13,971 bases of DNA. Source: Cyanobacteria bacterium UBA3803. GTDB taxonomy: Bacteria; Cyanobacteriota; Vampirovibrionia; Gastranaerophilales; Gastranaerophilaceae. Position numbers and translations under genes: made by a program. Where the stretch lies: positions 1-13,971 of the forward strand of contig DFEL01000124.1 in the NCBI GenBank assembly GCA_002369055.1, in the 5' to 3' direction. The number at the start of each line of letters is the position of its first letter. Positions within the stretch are counted from its first letter, which is position 1. Positions 1 to 7,227 of this stretch are shown here, piece after piece. Below the pieces are notes generated by a model that worked only from the letters and a program-made list of their open reading frames with translations, was not told the DNA's origin and made no database searches.

Positions 1-174
1 ATACATCATATCAACCTTTAAACTGATATCATAATCTCCTCTATGAGCATTCGCACTATAATTATTATAATAATCAGATAAACCATCCAATAAACACTTA
101 GGCTTTAAAGTAGTCGCACCATTATCAAAGTATATTATACCTTTATCAAGCATTGGAAAGTCTTCTCTATTCAT
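1..174 (-). CDS. sufS: Cysteine desulfurase, SufS/CsdA type (N-terminal fragment, runs off left edge)
   Basis: Reading the minus strand from the ATG at 174-172 gives 58 codons with no stop before the window edge. The peptide starts MNREDFPMLDKGIIYFDNGA and continues with a TTLKPK stretch (residues 21-26) and NAHRGDYDIS (42-51). These are the N-terminal landmarks of the class V aminotransferase fold of SufS-type cysteine desulfurases: the DN(A/G)ATT substrate-pocket motif and the (N/V)HRG motif. The family is PLP-dependent and takes sulfur from L-cysteine to supply Fe-S cluster assembly. The PLP lysine and active-site cysteine lie outside the window. A GGAGGT at 186-181 sits 6 bases before the ATG and fixes the start. 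The gene is divergent from the HIT gene. SufS versus another class V member such as CsdA or a selenocysteine lyase cannot be decided from the fragment. Confidence 0.85.
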   Translation of the reverse strand, partial: MNREDFPMLDKGIIYFDNGATTLKPKCLLDGLSDYYNNYSANAHRGDYDISLKVDMMY

Positions 175-315
175 ATTTTCACCTCCATTTGATATATTTT
201 ATTCACAATATAAATACATAAATAATTTAATTGTTTAATTAAATATATTTTATTACATATTATATACTTTTTTTATAATTTTTGCTAAAATTATATTGAA
301 AATGGAGGTTAAATT
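175..315. promoter_or_regulatory. Divergent intergenic region with probable promoters in both directions
   Basis: This 141-base gap is almost pure A/T and lies between two genes read away from each other, so both promoters should be here. For the rightward run, TATAAT occurs at 274-279 and a TG-C-TAAAAT extended -10-like element at 283-291. Neither has a convincing -35 box. A strong GGAGG at 304-308 precedes the ATG at 316. A direct repeat TTTAATT-G-TTTAATT spans 226-240 and overlaps the palindrome TTTAATTAAA at 234-243. In such AT-rich DNA these could be chance. No terminator-like GC-rich hairpin is present. The promoter assignment rests mainly on gene arrangement. Confidence 0.5.
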
Positions 316-645
316 ATGGATGATTGTATTTTTTGTAAAATTATAAATAAAGAAATACCAAGTAACTTTGTGTATGAAGATGATGCCGTTATTGCAATAA
401 AAGACCTTAATCCTCAGGCAGAAACTCATGTTTTAGTAATTCCAAAAACTCATGTTGCATCACTTGCAGAGCTTGAAGATGAAGAACTTATGGTAAAATT
501 ATTACAAGGAGTAAAAGCAACTGCAAAAGCTCTTGGTTTAACGGATTACAGAACTATTATGAACACCGGTGCAGGTGCAGGACAAACTGTATTCCATTTA
601 CATGTTCATATTTTGTCAGGTAAGTTGACTGAAAAGTTAGGATAG
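316..645 (+). CDS. HIT-family (HINT-like) nucleotide hydrolase
   Basis: The 109-residue protein opens with MDDCIFCKIINKEIPS, the typical start of bacterial HINT proteins. The histidine-triad motif HLHVHIL is at residues 94-100, preceded by NTGAGAGQTVF, which contributes phosphate-binding residues. HINT proteins hydrolyse purine nucleoside phosphoramidates and acyl-adenylates through the middle or last His of the triad. Cys4 and Cys7 resemble the zinc-site half seen in some members. The length is complete for the family (about 105-120), and the C-terminus is merely short after the triad. A GGAGG 7 bases before the ATG supports the start. The next gene begins 4 bases after the stop, so it probably leads the operon. 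Physiological substrate unknown. Confidence 0.95.
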   Translation: MDDCIFCKIINKEIPSNFVYEDDAVIAIKDLNPQAETHVLVIPKTHVASLAELEDEELMVKLLQGVKATAKALGLTDYRTIMNTGAGAGQTVFHLHVHILSGKLTEKLG

Positions 646-649
646 AGTT

Positions 650-1495
650 ATGGTAGATGAACAAAATTATTACAGAGAAATAACTCCGTCAGGCTTTGGT
701 ATTGCTATTAAAGTTAAGGAAATCTTATTCTCTACTCAATCAAAATATCAGAAAGTTGAAGTACTTGAAACAGAATCTTCTTTAGGAAAAATACTTACTC
801 TTAACGACTTAATGTTTGTAACAGAAGGTGATGCATATCATTATAACGAAATGATTACACACTTACCTCTATTAAGCCATAAAAATCCTAAAAATGTATT
901 AATAATAGGCGGTGGAACAGGTGCAGCGACAAAAGAAATCTTAAAACATAAATCAGTAGAACATGTTGTAGTCGTTGATATTGATGAAGTTGTCGTAAAC
1001 ACTTGTAAAGAATATTTACCTGAAATAGCAGGATGTTTAAATGATGAAAGAGTTACTGTAGAAATAACTGATGCTTTTGATTATATTAAACAAACTAACA
1101 AAAAATTTGATGTAATTTTAATAACTTCACCAGACCCTTTAGGCCCCGGGGTTGGCGAATATACAAGCGAAGTTTATCAAAACTTAAAAAGACTTTTAAA
1201 TCCTGACGGCATAATTGTAATGCAATCAGAAAGTCCTGTCGCAAATGAACAAAAGAGCAAAACTTTATATGCAAGTTTATTGAAAAATTTTGAAATAGTA
1301 AAAACATATACTTCACCCGTACCAACATACCCCGGAAGTTGTTGGGCATGGGTATTTTGCTCTGACAGTGTAAATCCGCTTGATAATTATGATGAACAAA
1401 GATACGAAGAAATAATTAAAAATTGCAAATTATTCACTAAAAAATATGCAGAACAAAGATTAGAACAAGAAACATTATTAGACGATTTAATATAA
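650..1495 (+). CDS. Spermidine synthase paralogue lacking catalytic aspartates (SpeE-like, probably not an aminopropyltransferase)
   Basis: This 281-residue protein aligns without gaps to the next gene product, with roughly 157 of 280 positions identical by manual count, and has the full spermidine synthase layout. The N-terminal beta domain is followed by a Rossmann methyltransferase-like domain with GGGTGA at 87-92, DID at 110-112, and PTYPG at 225-229. Three family-critical positions differ. Thr90 replaces the Asp of GGGDGG. Thr159 replaces the first Asp of the D-S-x-D-P loop (here TSPDP, 159-163), the residue that activates the attacking amine. Asn66 replaces the His/Gln after Tyr65. Asp110 replaces the ribose-binding Glu conservatively. 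Asp141, Asp162 and Tyr227 remain. The codons at 917-919 (ACA) and 1124-1126 (ACT) were checked directly in the DNA. The frame is intact with no decay, so it is probably a selected protein: a regulatory partner of the adjacent SpeE, or an enzyme with altered chemistry. Confidence 0.85.
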   Translation: MVDEQNYYREITPSGFGIAIKVKEILFSTQSKYQKVEVLETESSLGKILTLNDLMFVTEGDAYHYNEMITHLPLLSHKNPKNVLIIGGGTGAATKEILKHKSVEHVVVVDIDEVVVNTCKEYLPEIAGCLNDERVTVEITDAFDYIKQTNKKFDVILITSPDPLGPGVGEYTSEVYQNLKRLLNPDGIIVMQSESPVANEQKSKTLYASLLKNFEIVKTYTSPVPTYPGSCWAWVFCSDSVNPLDNYDEQRYEEIIKNCKLFTKKYAEQRLEQETLLDDLI

Positions 1496-1510
1496 GAAAG
1501 GAAAATAAAA

Positions 1511-2362
1511 GTGGCAGAAGAAGAATTATATTATAAAGAGATAACACCCTCAGGTTTTGGTATTGCTATCAAAATAAAAGAGGTATTATTTTCAGAATAT
1601 TCAAAATATCAAAAAGTTGAAATATTACAATCTGATTCAAAATTAGGCAAAATTTTAACTCTTGATGATTTAATGATGGCAACAGAAGGTGATGAATACT
1701 TCTATCACGAAATGATAGCACATATTCCGATGATGAACCACCCTTGCCCTAAATCAGTTCTTGTAATTGGTGGTGGTGATGGCGGAACAGTAAGAGAAGT
1801 TTTAAAACATAAAACAGTTGAAAAAGTTGTTTTATGCGAAATTGATAAAATGGTTATTGATGTTTCAAAAAAATACTTGCCGACAATTGCTTGTGAATTG
1901 GATAATCCAAAAGTTGAAATCAAAGTTGAAGATGCAATTGAATATATAAAAGATAAAAAAGATATGTTTGATATTATTTTAATTGATTCAACTGACCCTA
2001 TGGGCCCTGGTGTCGGCTTATTCACAGAAGAATTTTATACAAATGTAATGAATTCTTTAAAAGAAGGCGGTATAATGGTAGCACAATCAGAAAGCCCTGT
2101 TGCAAATGAAGATGAGATAAAACACATGTATAAATTATTGAAAAAAGTATTCCCAATAGTAAGCAGTTATACATCACCAATTCCGACGTACCCTGGCGGA
2201 TACTGGGCATGGGCATTCTGTTCAAAAACAGTTAAACCTTTATCATATATTGATGAGGAGCGTTGTGCAGAAATTACAAAACAATGTAAAATCTATAACA
2301 AAGACTACCACATGGCAAGATTTGCATTACCGACATTTTTAGACGATTTAACTCAAGCATAA
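1511..2362 (+). CDS. speE: Spermidine synthase (polyamine aminopropyltransferase)
   Basis: This 283-residue protein transfers the aminopropyl group of decarboxylated AdoMet to putrescine, or a related amine, in the cytosol. All landmark residues are present: Tyr65-His66-Glu67, GGGDGG at 87-92 with Asp90, the ribose-binding Glu110 (EID), Asp141 for the adenine, the catalytic loop DSTDP at 159-163 with Asp159 and Asp162, and PTYPGG at 225-230. The start is GTG at 1511, preceded by AAAGGA at 1497-1502, and the frame agrees with the paralogue's N-terminus from residue 1. It lies 15 bases after the catalytically altered copy, and the murF ATG follows 9 bases after its stop. No speD or putrescine-forming gene is in the window, so the supply of decarboxylated AdoMet must come from elsewhere. 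Acceptor specificity (putrescine, agmatine, cadaverine) cannot be read with confidence. Confidence 0.93.
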   Translation: MAEEELYYKEITPSGFGIAIKIKEVLFSEYSKYQKVEILQSDSKLGKILTLDDLMMATEGDEYFYHEMIAHIPMMNHPCPKSVLVIGGGDGGTVREVLKHKTVEKVVLCEIDKMVIDVSKKYLPTIACELDNPKVEIKVEDAIEYIKDKKDMFDIILIDSTDPMGPGVGLFTEEFYTNVMNSLKEGGIMVAQSESPVANEDEIKHMYKLLKKVFPIVSSYTSPIPTYPGGYWAWAFCSKTVKPLSYIDEERCAEITKQCKIYNKDYHMARFALPTFLDDLTQA

Positions 2363-2371
2363 GGTTTGAAT

Positions 2372-3712
2372 ATGAATTTCACAACAGAAGAACTTATTTT
2401 TGCTACAAACGCAAAAGTTTTAAAAAATAACGCACAAGGACGAAAATTTTCTATTTCAACCGATACAAGAACAATTAATTATGAAAATGTTTATATCGGG
2501 TTAAAAGGAGAAAATTTTGACGGTGAAAAATTTATTCCAAAAGCAATAGAAGCAGGTGCAAAAGCATATTTTACAACTCAAGGCACTGTTTTAGACGGTG
2601 CAGATTTAGTTTTGCAAATTGAAAATCCAATAATTGCATATTTGCAACTTGCAAAATTATGTTTAAATAAAATTTCGCCAAAAGTTATTGCTCTGACAGG
2701 AAGTTCCGGTAAAACTACTACCAAAGAAATGCTAACTTGCGTTTGTAAACAACAATTTAGAACATTCTCAACTCCTCTAAATCACAATAACGAAGTAGGA
2801 ACATGCCAGACAATACTTTCAATGCCAAAAGATACACAGGTTCTTATTCTTGAAATGGGTATGAGAGGATTGGGAGAAATTGAATTATTATCAAAATATT
2901 CAAATCCTGATATTACAATAATTACAAATGTCGGAACTTCTCATATCGGGCGTTTGGGAAGCAGAGAAAATATTGCAAAAGCGAAATGTGAAATTTGTAA
3001 ATATCAAAAACCTAACGGTACATTTATTGCACACGATAGCGATTTAATAAAGAAAACAGTTGAATTTAATGGAGAAAAGATATATTTTTCCGTAAAAGAT
3101 GTTGAATTTCAAGAAAAGCAAATAGGTAAAACAAAATTTTCTTATAAAGATGAAAATTATCAACTTAATATTGAAGGTGATTACAACGTAGAAAATGCTC
3201 TTGCAGTAATTGAAGCAGGATTAAAATTAGGTATTGAGCCTGAAAAAATAAATGATGGTTTAAAAATATATATGCCTATTGAAAAACGTTGGCAAATAGA
3301 AGATGTAAACGGATACAAAATTATAAATGATGCTTATAATGCAAATCCTGACTCTATGAGAGCCGCTTTATCAACAGTTTTAGAATTATATCCTAATTCT
3401 GTGCTTGTTTTGGGTAATATGGGAGAGCTGGGACAAGATGAAATATTTTATCATAAACAAATAGGTGATTTTATCTTAGATAAACTTGATGAAAATAATC
3501 ATGTTAAAATAATTACTGTTGGAAATCTTGCAAAAGAAATTGCTGAAATAGTTAAAGAAAAAGGAATATTTGCAGTTTCCTTTGAAGAAAATTCTCAAGC
3601 GGTTGAATACATTAAAAATAATATTGAAAAAGAGAAAACAATATTTCTAAAAGCATCTCGTTCAATGAAATTTGAAGAAATTTTGAACGGGCTGAAAGGA
3701 GAAAACTTATGA
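2372..3712 (+). CDS. murF: UDP-N-acetylmuramoyl-tripeptide--D-alanyl-D-alanine ligase
   Basis: MurF adds D-Ala-D-Ala to the UDP-MurNAc-tripeptide using ATP in the cytoplasm, completing the pentapeptide precursor. The protein is 446 residues from ATG 2372, normal for the family. It shows the N-terminal UDP-binding segment with STDTR (29-33) and GLKGENFDG (43-51), the ATP P-loop TGSSGKTTT (109-117), NHNNEVG (137-143), EMGMRGLGEI (161-170), the probable carbamylated lysine Lys205 in AKAKCEI, and the C-terminal NDAYNANPDSM (319-329) with GNMGELG (348-354). An in-frame TTG at 2366 would lengthen it by two residues, but AAGG at 2361-2364 lies only 1 base from it and a suitable 7 bases from the ATG, so the ATG is preferred. 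Its TGA overlaps the mraY ATG. Confidence 0.95.
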   Translation: MNFTTEELIFATNAKVLKNNAQGRKFSISTDTRTINYENVYIGLKGENFDGEKFIPKAIEAGAKAYFTTQGTVLDGADLVLQIENPIIAYLQLAKLCLNKISPKVIALTGSSGKTTTKEMLTCVCKQQFRTFSTPLNHNNEVGTCQTILSMPKDTQVLILEMGMRGLGEIELLSKYSNPDITIITNVGTSHIGRLGSRENIAKAKCEICKYQKPNGTFIAHDSDLIKKTVEFNGEKIYFSVKDVEFQEKQIGKTKFSYKDENYQLNIEGDYNVENALAVIEAGLKLGIEPEKINDGLKIYMPIEKRWQIEDVNGYKIINDAYNANPDSMRAALSTVLELYPNSVLVLGNMGELGQDEIFYHKQIGDFILDKLDENNHVKIITVGNLAKEIAEIVKEKGIFAVSFEENSQAVEYIKNNIEKEKTIFLKASRSMKFEEILNGLKGENL

Positions 3713-4689
3713 TAATGGCAACAATAGCATTTATTTTGGGATTAATTTTATGCTTGTTGTTTGGTGTTCCATATATAGATTTTTTAAAGAAAAAAACTAT
3801 CGGACAATACGTTCTTGATTTGGCACCGGAAGCACACAAACAAAAACAGGGTACACCAACAACCGGTGGTGTTTTTATAATTGCAGCAATAATTTTAGCA
3901 TCTGTTATCGTTATGGCATTGGCACAACAAATTAATTCTTTTGGATTTATAACATTAATAACTTTATTTTTCTACACTCTTGCAGGATTTCAGGATGATT
4001 ATTTAAAACTAAAAGGTCATGAAAATCAAGGTTTAACACCAAGAGGAAAATTAATAAGACAAATAGTTATTGCATTATTACCGGCTATATTTATAGTTTT
4101 ATGCGGAGAACAGTTTACAAGAATATCTTTTGCGTATCACTACATAGATTTAATGTGGTTTTATCCTGTATTTGCCGTTTTCATAATAATCGGAGCATCA
4201 AATGCTTTCAATTTGACAGACGGACTTGACGGTTTAGCATCAAGTTGCGGAGTTCCTTCATTTTTGGCATGTGCAATAGTTGCAGGATTAAGCGGTTATA
4301 CATCTGTTTCAATAATTTCAGCAGCAACCGCAGGAGCATTGGTAGGCTTTCTAAAATATAATAAATCAAAAGCACAAGTATTTATGGGTGATACAGGTTC
4401 TCTTGCTTTGGGCGGCTTACTTGGAACTGTTGCCGTTATGGGTAAATTTGAATTATTACTTGTTTTAATTGCAATGGTATTTATTTGTGAAACATTATCC
4501 GTTATTATTCAGGTTACAAGTTTTAAATTAACAGGAAAAAGAGTTTTTAAAATGGCTCCTATTCACCATCATTTTGAACTTTTAGGCTGGAGTGAAAATA
4601 AAATTGTAATAACTTTTGCCCTTGTTTCAACTTTATTTTCAATAATTTCTGTCGTATTATTTTGTTTATATTTTAAAGGATTAATCTAA
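3709..4689 (+). CDS. mraY: Phospho-N-acetylmuramoyl-pentapeptide-transferase
   Basis: MraY joins phospho-MurNAc-pentapeptide to undecaprenyl phosphate at the inner face of the membrane, making lipid I. The 326-residue protein is a multi-span membrane protein of about ten hydrophobic segments. It carries the family's signature loops: QGTPTTGG (47-54), the Asp pair DD at 96-97 followed by QGLTPRGK (107-114), NAFNLTDGLDGLA (165-177), MGDTGS (226-231), and PIHHHFE (284-290), where the histidine motif marks MraY rather than WecA-type relatives. The start overlaps the murF stop in an ATGA arrangement. GGAG at 3698-3701 is 7 bases upstream and favours 3709 over the in-frame ATG at 3715. Translation is probably coupled to murF. 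Confidence 0.97.
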   Translation: MIMATIAFILGLILCLLFGVPYIDFLKKKTIGQYVLDLAPEAHKQKQGTPTTGGVFIIAAIILASVIVMALAQQINSFGFITLITLFFYTLAGFQDDYLKLKGHENQGLTPRGKLIRQIVIALLPAIFIVLCGEQFTRISFAYHYIDLMWFYPVFAVFIIIGASNAFNLTDGLDGLASSCGVPSFLACAIVAGLSGYTSVSIISAATAGALVGFLKYNKSKAQVFMGDTGSLALGGLLGTVAVMGKFELLLVLIAMVFICETLSVIIQVTSFKLTGKRVFKMAPIHHHFELLGWSENKIVITFALVSTLFSIISVVLFCLYFKGLI

Positions 4690-6041
4690 TGAAGAAAAAT
4701 TGGTATGATAAAAAAGTTTTGATATTGGGATTATCAAAAAGCGGTATTGCAGCCGCAAAGTATTTAAGCAGCAAATGTGCTAATGTTTATATAACGGAAA
4801 GCCGAGAAGAAAAGCCTGAAGATAAAGATTTAATTGAAGAATTAAAAAGTTCTGATATCCAAGTAGAAATGGGCGGTCATTCTGACGAATTTATAAATGA
4901 CAGTTATCTTGCAGTTACAAGTCCCGGAATTCCGCCAAAAAATGAAATCTTTAAACGATTAAAAGATGCAAATGTTCCTGTTATATCAGAAATTGAACTT
5001 GCATATTCAGAAAGCAGAAAACCATTTATTGCAATAACCGGTACAAACGGTAAAACAACAACCGTTGCACTTACAGCACATATTTTAAATGAAGAATATA
5101 AAGCAGAACCTTGCGGAAATTATGGAGTTCCACCTTGTGATTTACTAAATGATAACGAATTAGATTATTTTGTTTGCGAGGTAAGTTCATTTCAACTTGA
5201 AACAAGTAATTCTTTCCAACCTCAAATTGCTTGTTGGACAAACTTTACTCCTGACCATATTGACTGGCATGAAGGGTTAGAAAATTATTTTAATGCAAAG
5301 GCTAAAATTTTTAAATTCCCACAATTACCTGCTTTTGCTGTATTTAATGGTAATGATGAAAAATTATTAGAATTTTCAAAAACTTGTGCTTCAAATGTAT
5401 TTTTATTTGACAAAAAAACTGAAGACAATTGCTGCTACATAGAAAACAGCAAAATTTATTTTAAAAGAAAAGGTATAACAGAAGAGATAATAACTCTTGA
5501 AGAATGTCCTTTAATTGGTCATCATAATTACCAAAATGTAATGTGTTCGATAATTGTTGCCAAAATAGAAGGTGTTTCTAATGAAAATATCAAAAAAGCA
5601 ATAATGTCTTTTAAAGTTCCGGAACACAGACTTGAATATGTTGCTAAAGTAGGTAATACCGAATTTTATAATGATTCAAAAGCAACAAATCCTGAATCTG
5701 CAATAGTTGCAATTAATTCATTTAACAACAAAAATGTTGTATTAATTGCAGGCGGCAGAGATAAAAATACTGATTTGAAAGAATTTTGTGAAGCGATAAA
5801 AAATCATATTAAAACAGTCGTTTTAATTGGTGAAGCAGGAAAACGTTTTGAAGAAAATTTGAAACAAAACGGCTTTGAAAATATAATTTTTGAAGAAACA
5901 TTGCAAAGTGCAATTGATAAGGGTTTATCTTTAAATCCTGATGTAGTACTGCTTTCACCTGCTTGTGCAAGTTTTGATATGTTCAGCGGTTACGAAGAAC
6001 GAGGAAAAGTATTTAAAGAATATGTCCTATCAAAAATATAA
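4689..6041 (+). CDS. murD: UDP-N-acetylmuramoyl-L-alanine--D-glutamate ligase
   Basis: MurD adds D-glutamate to UDP-MurNAc-L-Ala with ATP. The 450-residue protein has the Rossmann-like UDP-binding start VLILGLSKSG (10-19), TSPGIPP (77-83), the P-loop TGTNGKTTT (117-125), EVSSFQLE (164-171), TPDHIDWH (187-194), the expected carbamylated Lys204, PEHRLE (311-316), DSKATNP (329-335), AGGRDKNTDL (354-363) and SPACASFDMFSGYEERG (423-439). These are the MurD versions of the Mur ligase motifs and separate it from MurC, MurE and MurF. The mraY stop and murD start share one base (TAATG at 4687-4691). AAAGGA at 4675-4680 is 8 bases upstream. The next gene starts inside its last 20 bases. Confidence 0.96.
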   Translation: MKKNWYDKKVLILGLSKSGIAAAKYLSSKCANVYITESREEKPEDKDLIEELKSSDIQVEMGGHSDEFINDSYLAVTSPGIPPKNEIFKRLKDANVPVISEIELAYSESRKPFIAITGTNGKTTTVALTAHILNEEYKAEPCGNYGVPPCDLLNDNELDYFVCEVSSFQLETSNSFQPQIACWTNFTPDHIDWHEGLENYFNAKAKIFKFPQLPAFAVFNGNDEKLLEFSKTCASNVFLFDKKTEDNCCYIENSKIYFKRKGITEEIITLEECPLIGHHNYQNVMCSIIVAKIEGVSNENIKKAIMSFKVPEHRLEYVAKVGNTEFYNDSKATNPESAIVAINSFNNKNVVLIAGGRDKNTDLKEFCEAIKNHIKTVVLIGEAGKRFEENLKQNGFENIIFEETLQSAIDKGLSLNPDVVLLSPACASFDMFSGYEERGKVFKEYVLSKI

Positions 6042-7227
6042 TCCTGAAAGGGGTATCCCATATACACCAAGACAAAGTATTATTTTAACACCGCCTGATA
6101 AGACAGTGATGGTGGTTGTTGCATTTTTGGTTACAATAGGCATAATTTCTATATTTTCTGCAAGTGCTCCTAAATGTATGGAAGCAGGTCAAAATCCTGC
6201 ACACTTTGCACTATTTCAATTATTTTTTCTTGTCATCGGCATTATAGGCATGAAATTTTTTATAAACTATGACTATAAAAATCTTGTAGTATGGACAATG
6301 CCAATAACAATTGCCGTTATAGTTGCTTTAATATTGGTTGCTTTCACACCTTTAGGGGTAACAGTAAACGAATCAAGGCGTTGGTTAAATATTGGTTTTA
6401 CAAATTTACAGCCTTCCGAATTTGCAAAATTTGCGGTCGTACTTTTAATGTCAAGTGCATTTTACAAAAATGCAAAAATACGAGATGCAAGCAAATGGTC
6501 TGTATATTTTTTGCCTGTATTGATAATGCTTGGACTAATTTTCAAACAACCTAACTTAAGTATGGTTATTTTGCTCGGAATGACATCATTAATAATTTGG
6601 TTAAGTGCAGGTGGACCTTTAAAATTAGTAATAACTCTTGGTACAGCAGCTTTTGCTTTTGGTGTAACAATGATTACAACGGCACTTAACGGATTATCTT
6701 TTATCATTAAACCTTATCAGCTAACTCGTATAACAACATGGTTAAATCCCGAACAGTACGCACTGACATCAGGGTATCAAATCATACAAGCATTGACAGC
6801 GTTTGCAACAGGTAACTTCTGGGGGGTTGGTTTTGGTAATTCAAAACAAAAATTATATTGGCTTCCTGAATCACATACCGACTTTATATACGCAGTTATC
6901 GGTGAAGAACTAGGCTGGGTTGGTTGTATTCTTGTTATAGGATTATTTTGGACATTAATTCACAGAGGATTAATAATAGCTTCTCGTTGTCCTGATATGT
7001 ACGGTAAATTACTTGCTGTCGGAATAACTTTTTCAATAGGTTTTCAAGCATTTTTAAATATTTCGGTTGCAACTTCATTTTTACCGGCAACAGGTGTTCC
7101 GCTTCCTTTCATAAGTTATGGCGGTTCATCATTAATGGTATCACTTTGGATGATAGGTGTTTTATTAAATATTTCCAAAAAACGTGTAAAAAAAATAAGG
7201 GTTAAATCAAATGTCAGATTTTTGTAA
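6022..7227 (+). CDS. ftsW: Septal peptidoglycan glycosyltransferase FtsW (SEDS family)
   Basis: FtsW is a membrane-embedded SEDS polymerase that links lipid II into glycan strands at the division septum with a partner class B PBP. From ATG 6022 the protein is 401 residues, with a short polar N-terminus, about ten hydrophobic segments and a basic tail. Diagnostic motifs are the QPSEFAK loop (130-136), SHTDFIYAVIGEELG (284-298) with Asp287 in the conserved catalytic position, and PATGVPLPFISYGGSS (355-370). The frame stays open back to 5965, but the upstream extension lies wholly within murD and reads as polar shadow sequence, so 6022 is preferred. No strong ribosome binding site precedes it, which suggests coupling to murD. 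RodA is the main alternative; the position between murD and murG favours FtsW. Confidence 0.9.
   Translation: MSYQKYNPERGIPYTPRQSIILTPPDKTVMVVVAFLVTIGIISIFSASAPKCMEAGQNPAHFALFQLFFLVIGIIGMKFFINYDYKNLVVWTMPITIAVIVALILVAFTPLGVTVNESRRWLNIGFTNLQPSEFAKFAVVLLMSSAFYKNAKIRDASKWSVYFLPVLIMLGLIFKQPNLSMVILLGMTSLIIWLSAGGPLKLVITLGTAAFAFGVTMITTALNGLSFIIKPYQLTRITTWLNPEQYALTSGYQIIQALTAFATGNFWGVGFGNSKQKLYWLPESHTDFIYAVIGEELGWVGCILVIGLFWTLIHRGLIIASRCPDMYGKLLAVGITFSIGFQAFLNISVATSFLPATGVPLPFISYGGSSLMVSLWMIGVLLNISKKRVKKIRVKSNVRFL

Noticed and set aside
650..1495. Upstream speE copy as a pseudogene
   Set aside because: There is no frameshift or stop, full length is kept, and it aligns without gaps to the intact copy. 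Only specific catalytic positions differ.
1095..2225. Several minus-strand frames opposite the two speE genes
   Set aside because: They are shadows of strongly conserved coding sequence on the plus strand, without supporting start signals.
2366..2371. TTG start for murF two codons before the ATG
   Set aside because: The AAGG at 2361-2364 is only 1 base away from the TTG but 7 bases from the ATG at 2372.
5965..6021. Upstream extension of the ftsW frame starting at an ATG at 5965
   Set aside because: It lies entirely inside murD, adds 19 polar residues not typical of FtsW, and a better ATG follows at 6022.
6291..6554. Plus-strand 87-codon frame inside ftsW
   Set aside because: It is a frame-shifted reading of a conserved membrane protein with no family motif.
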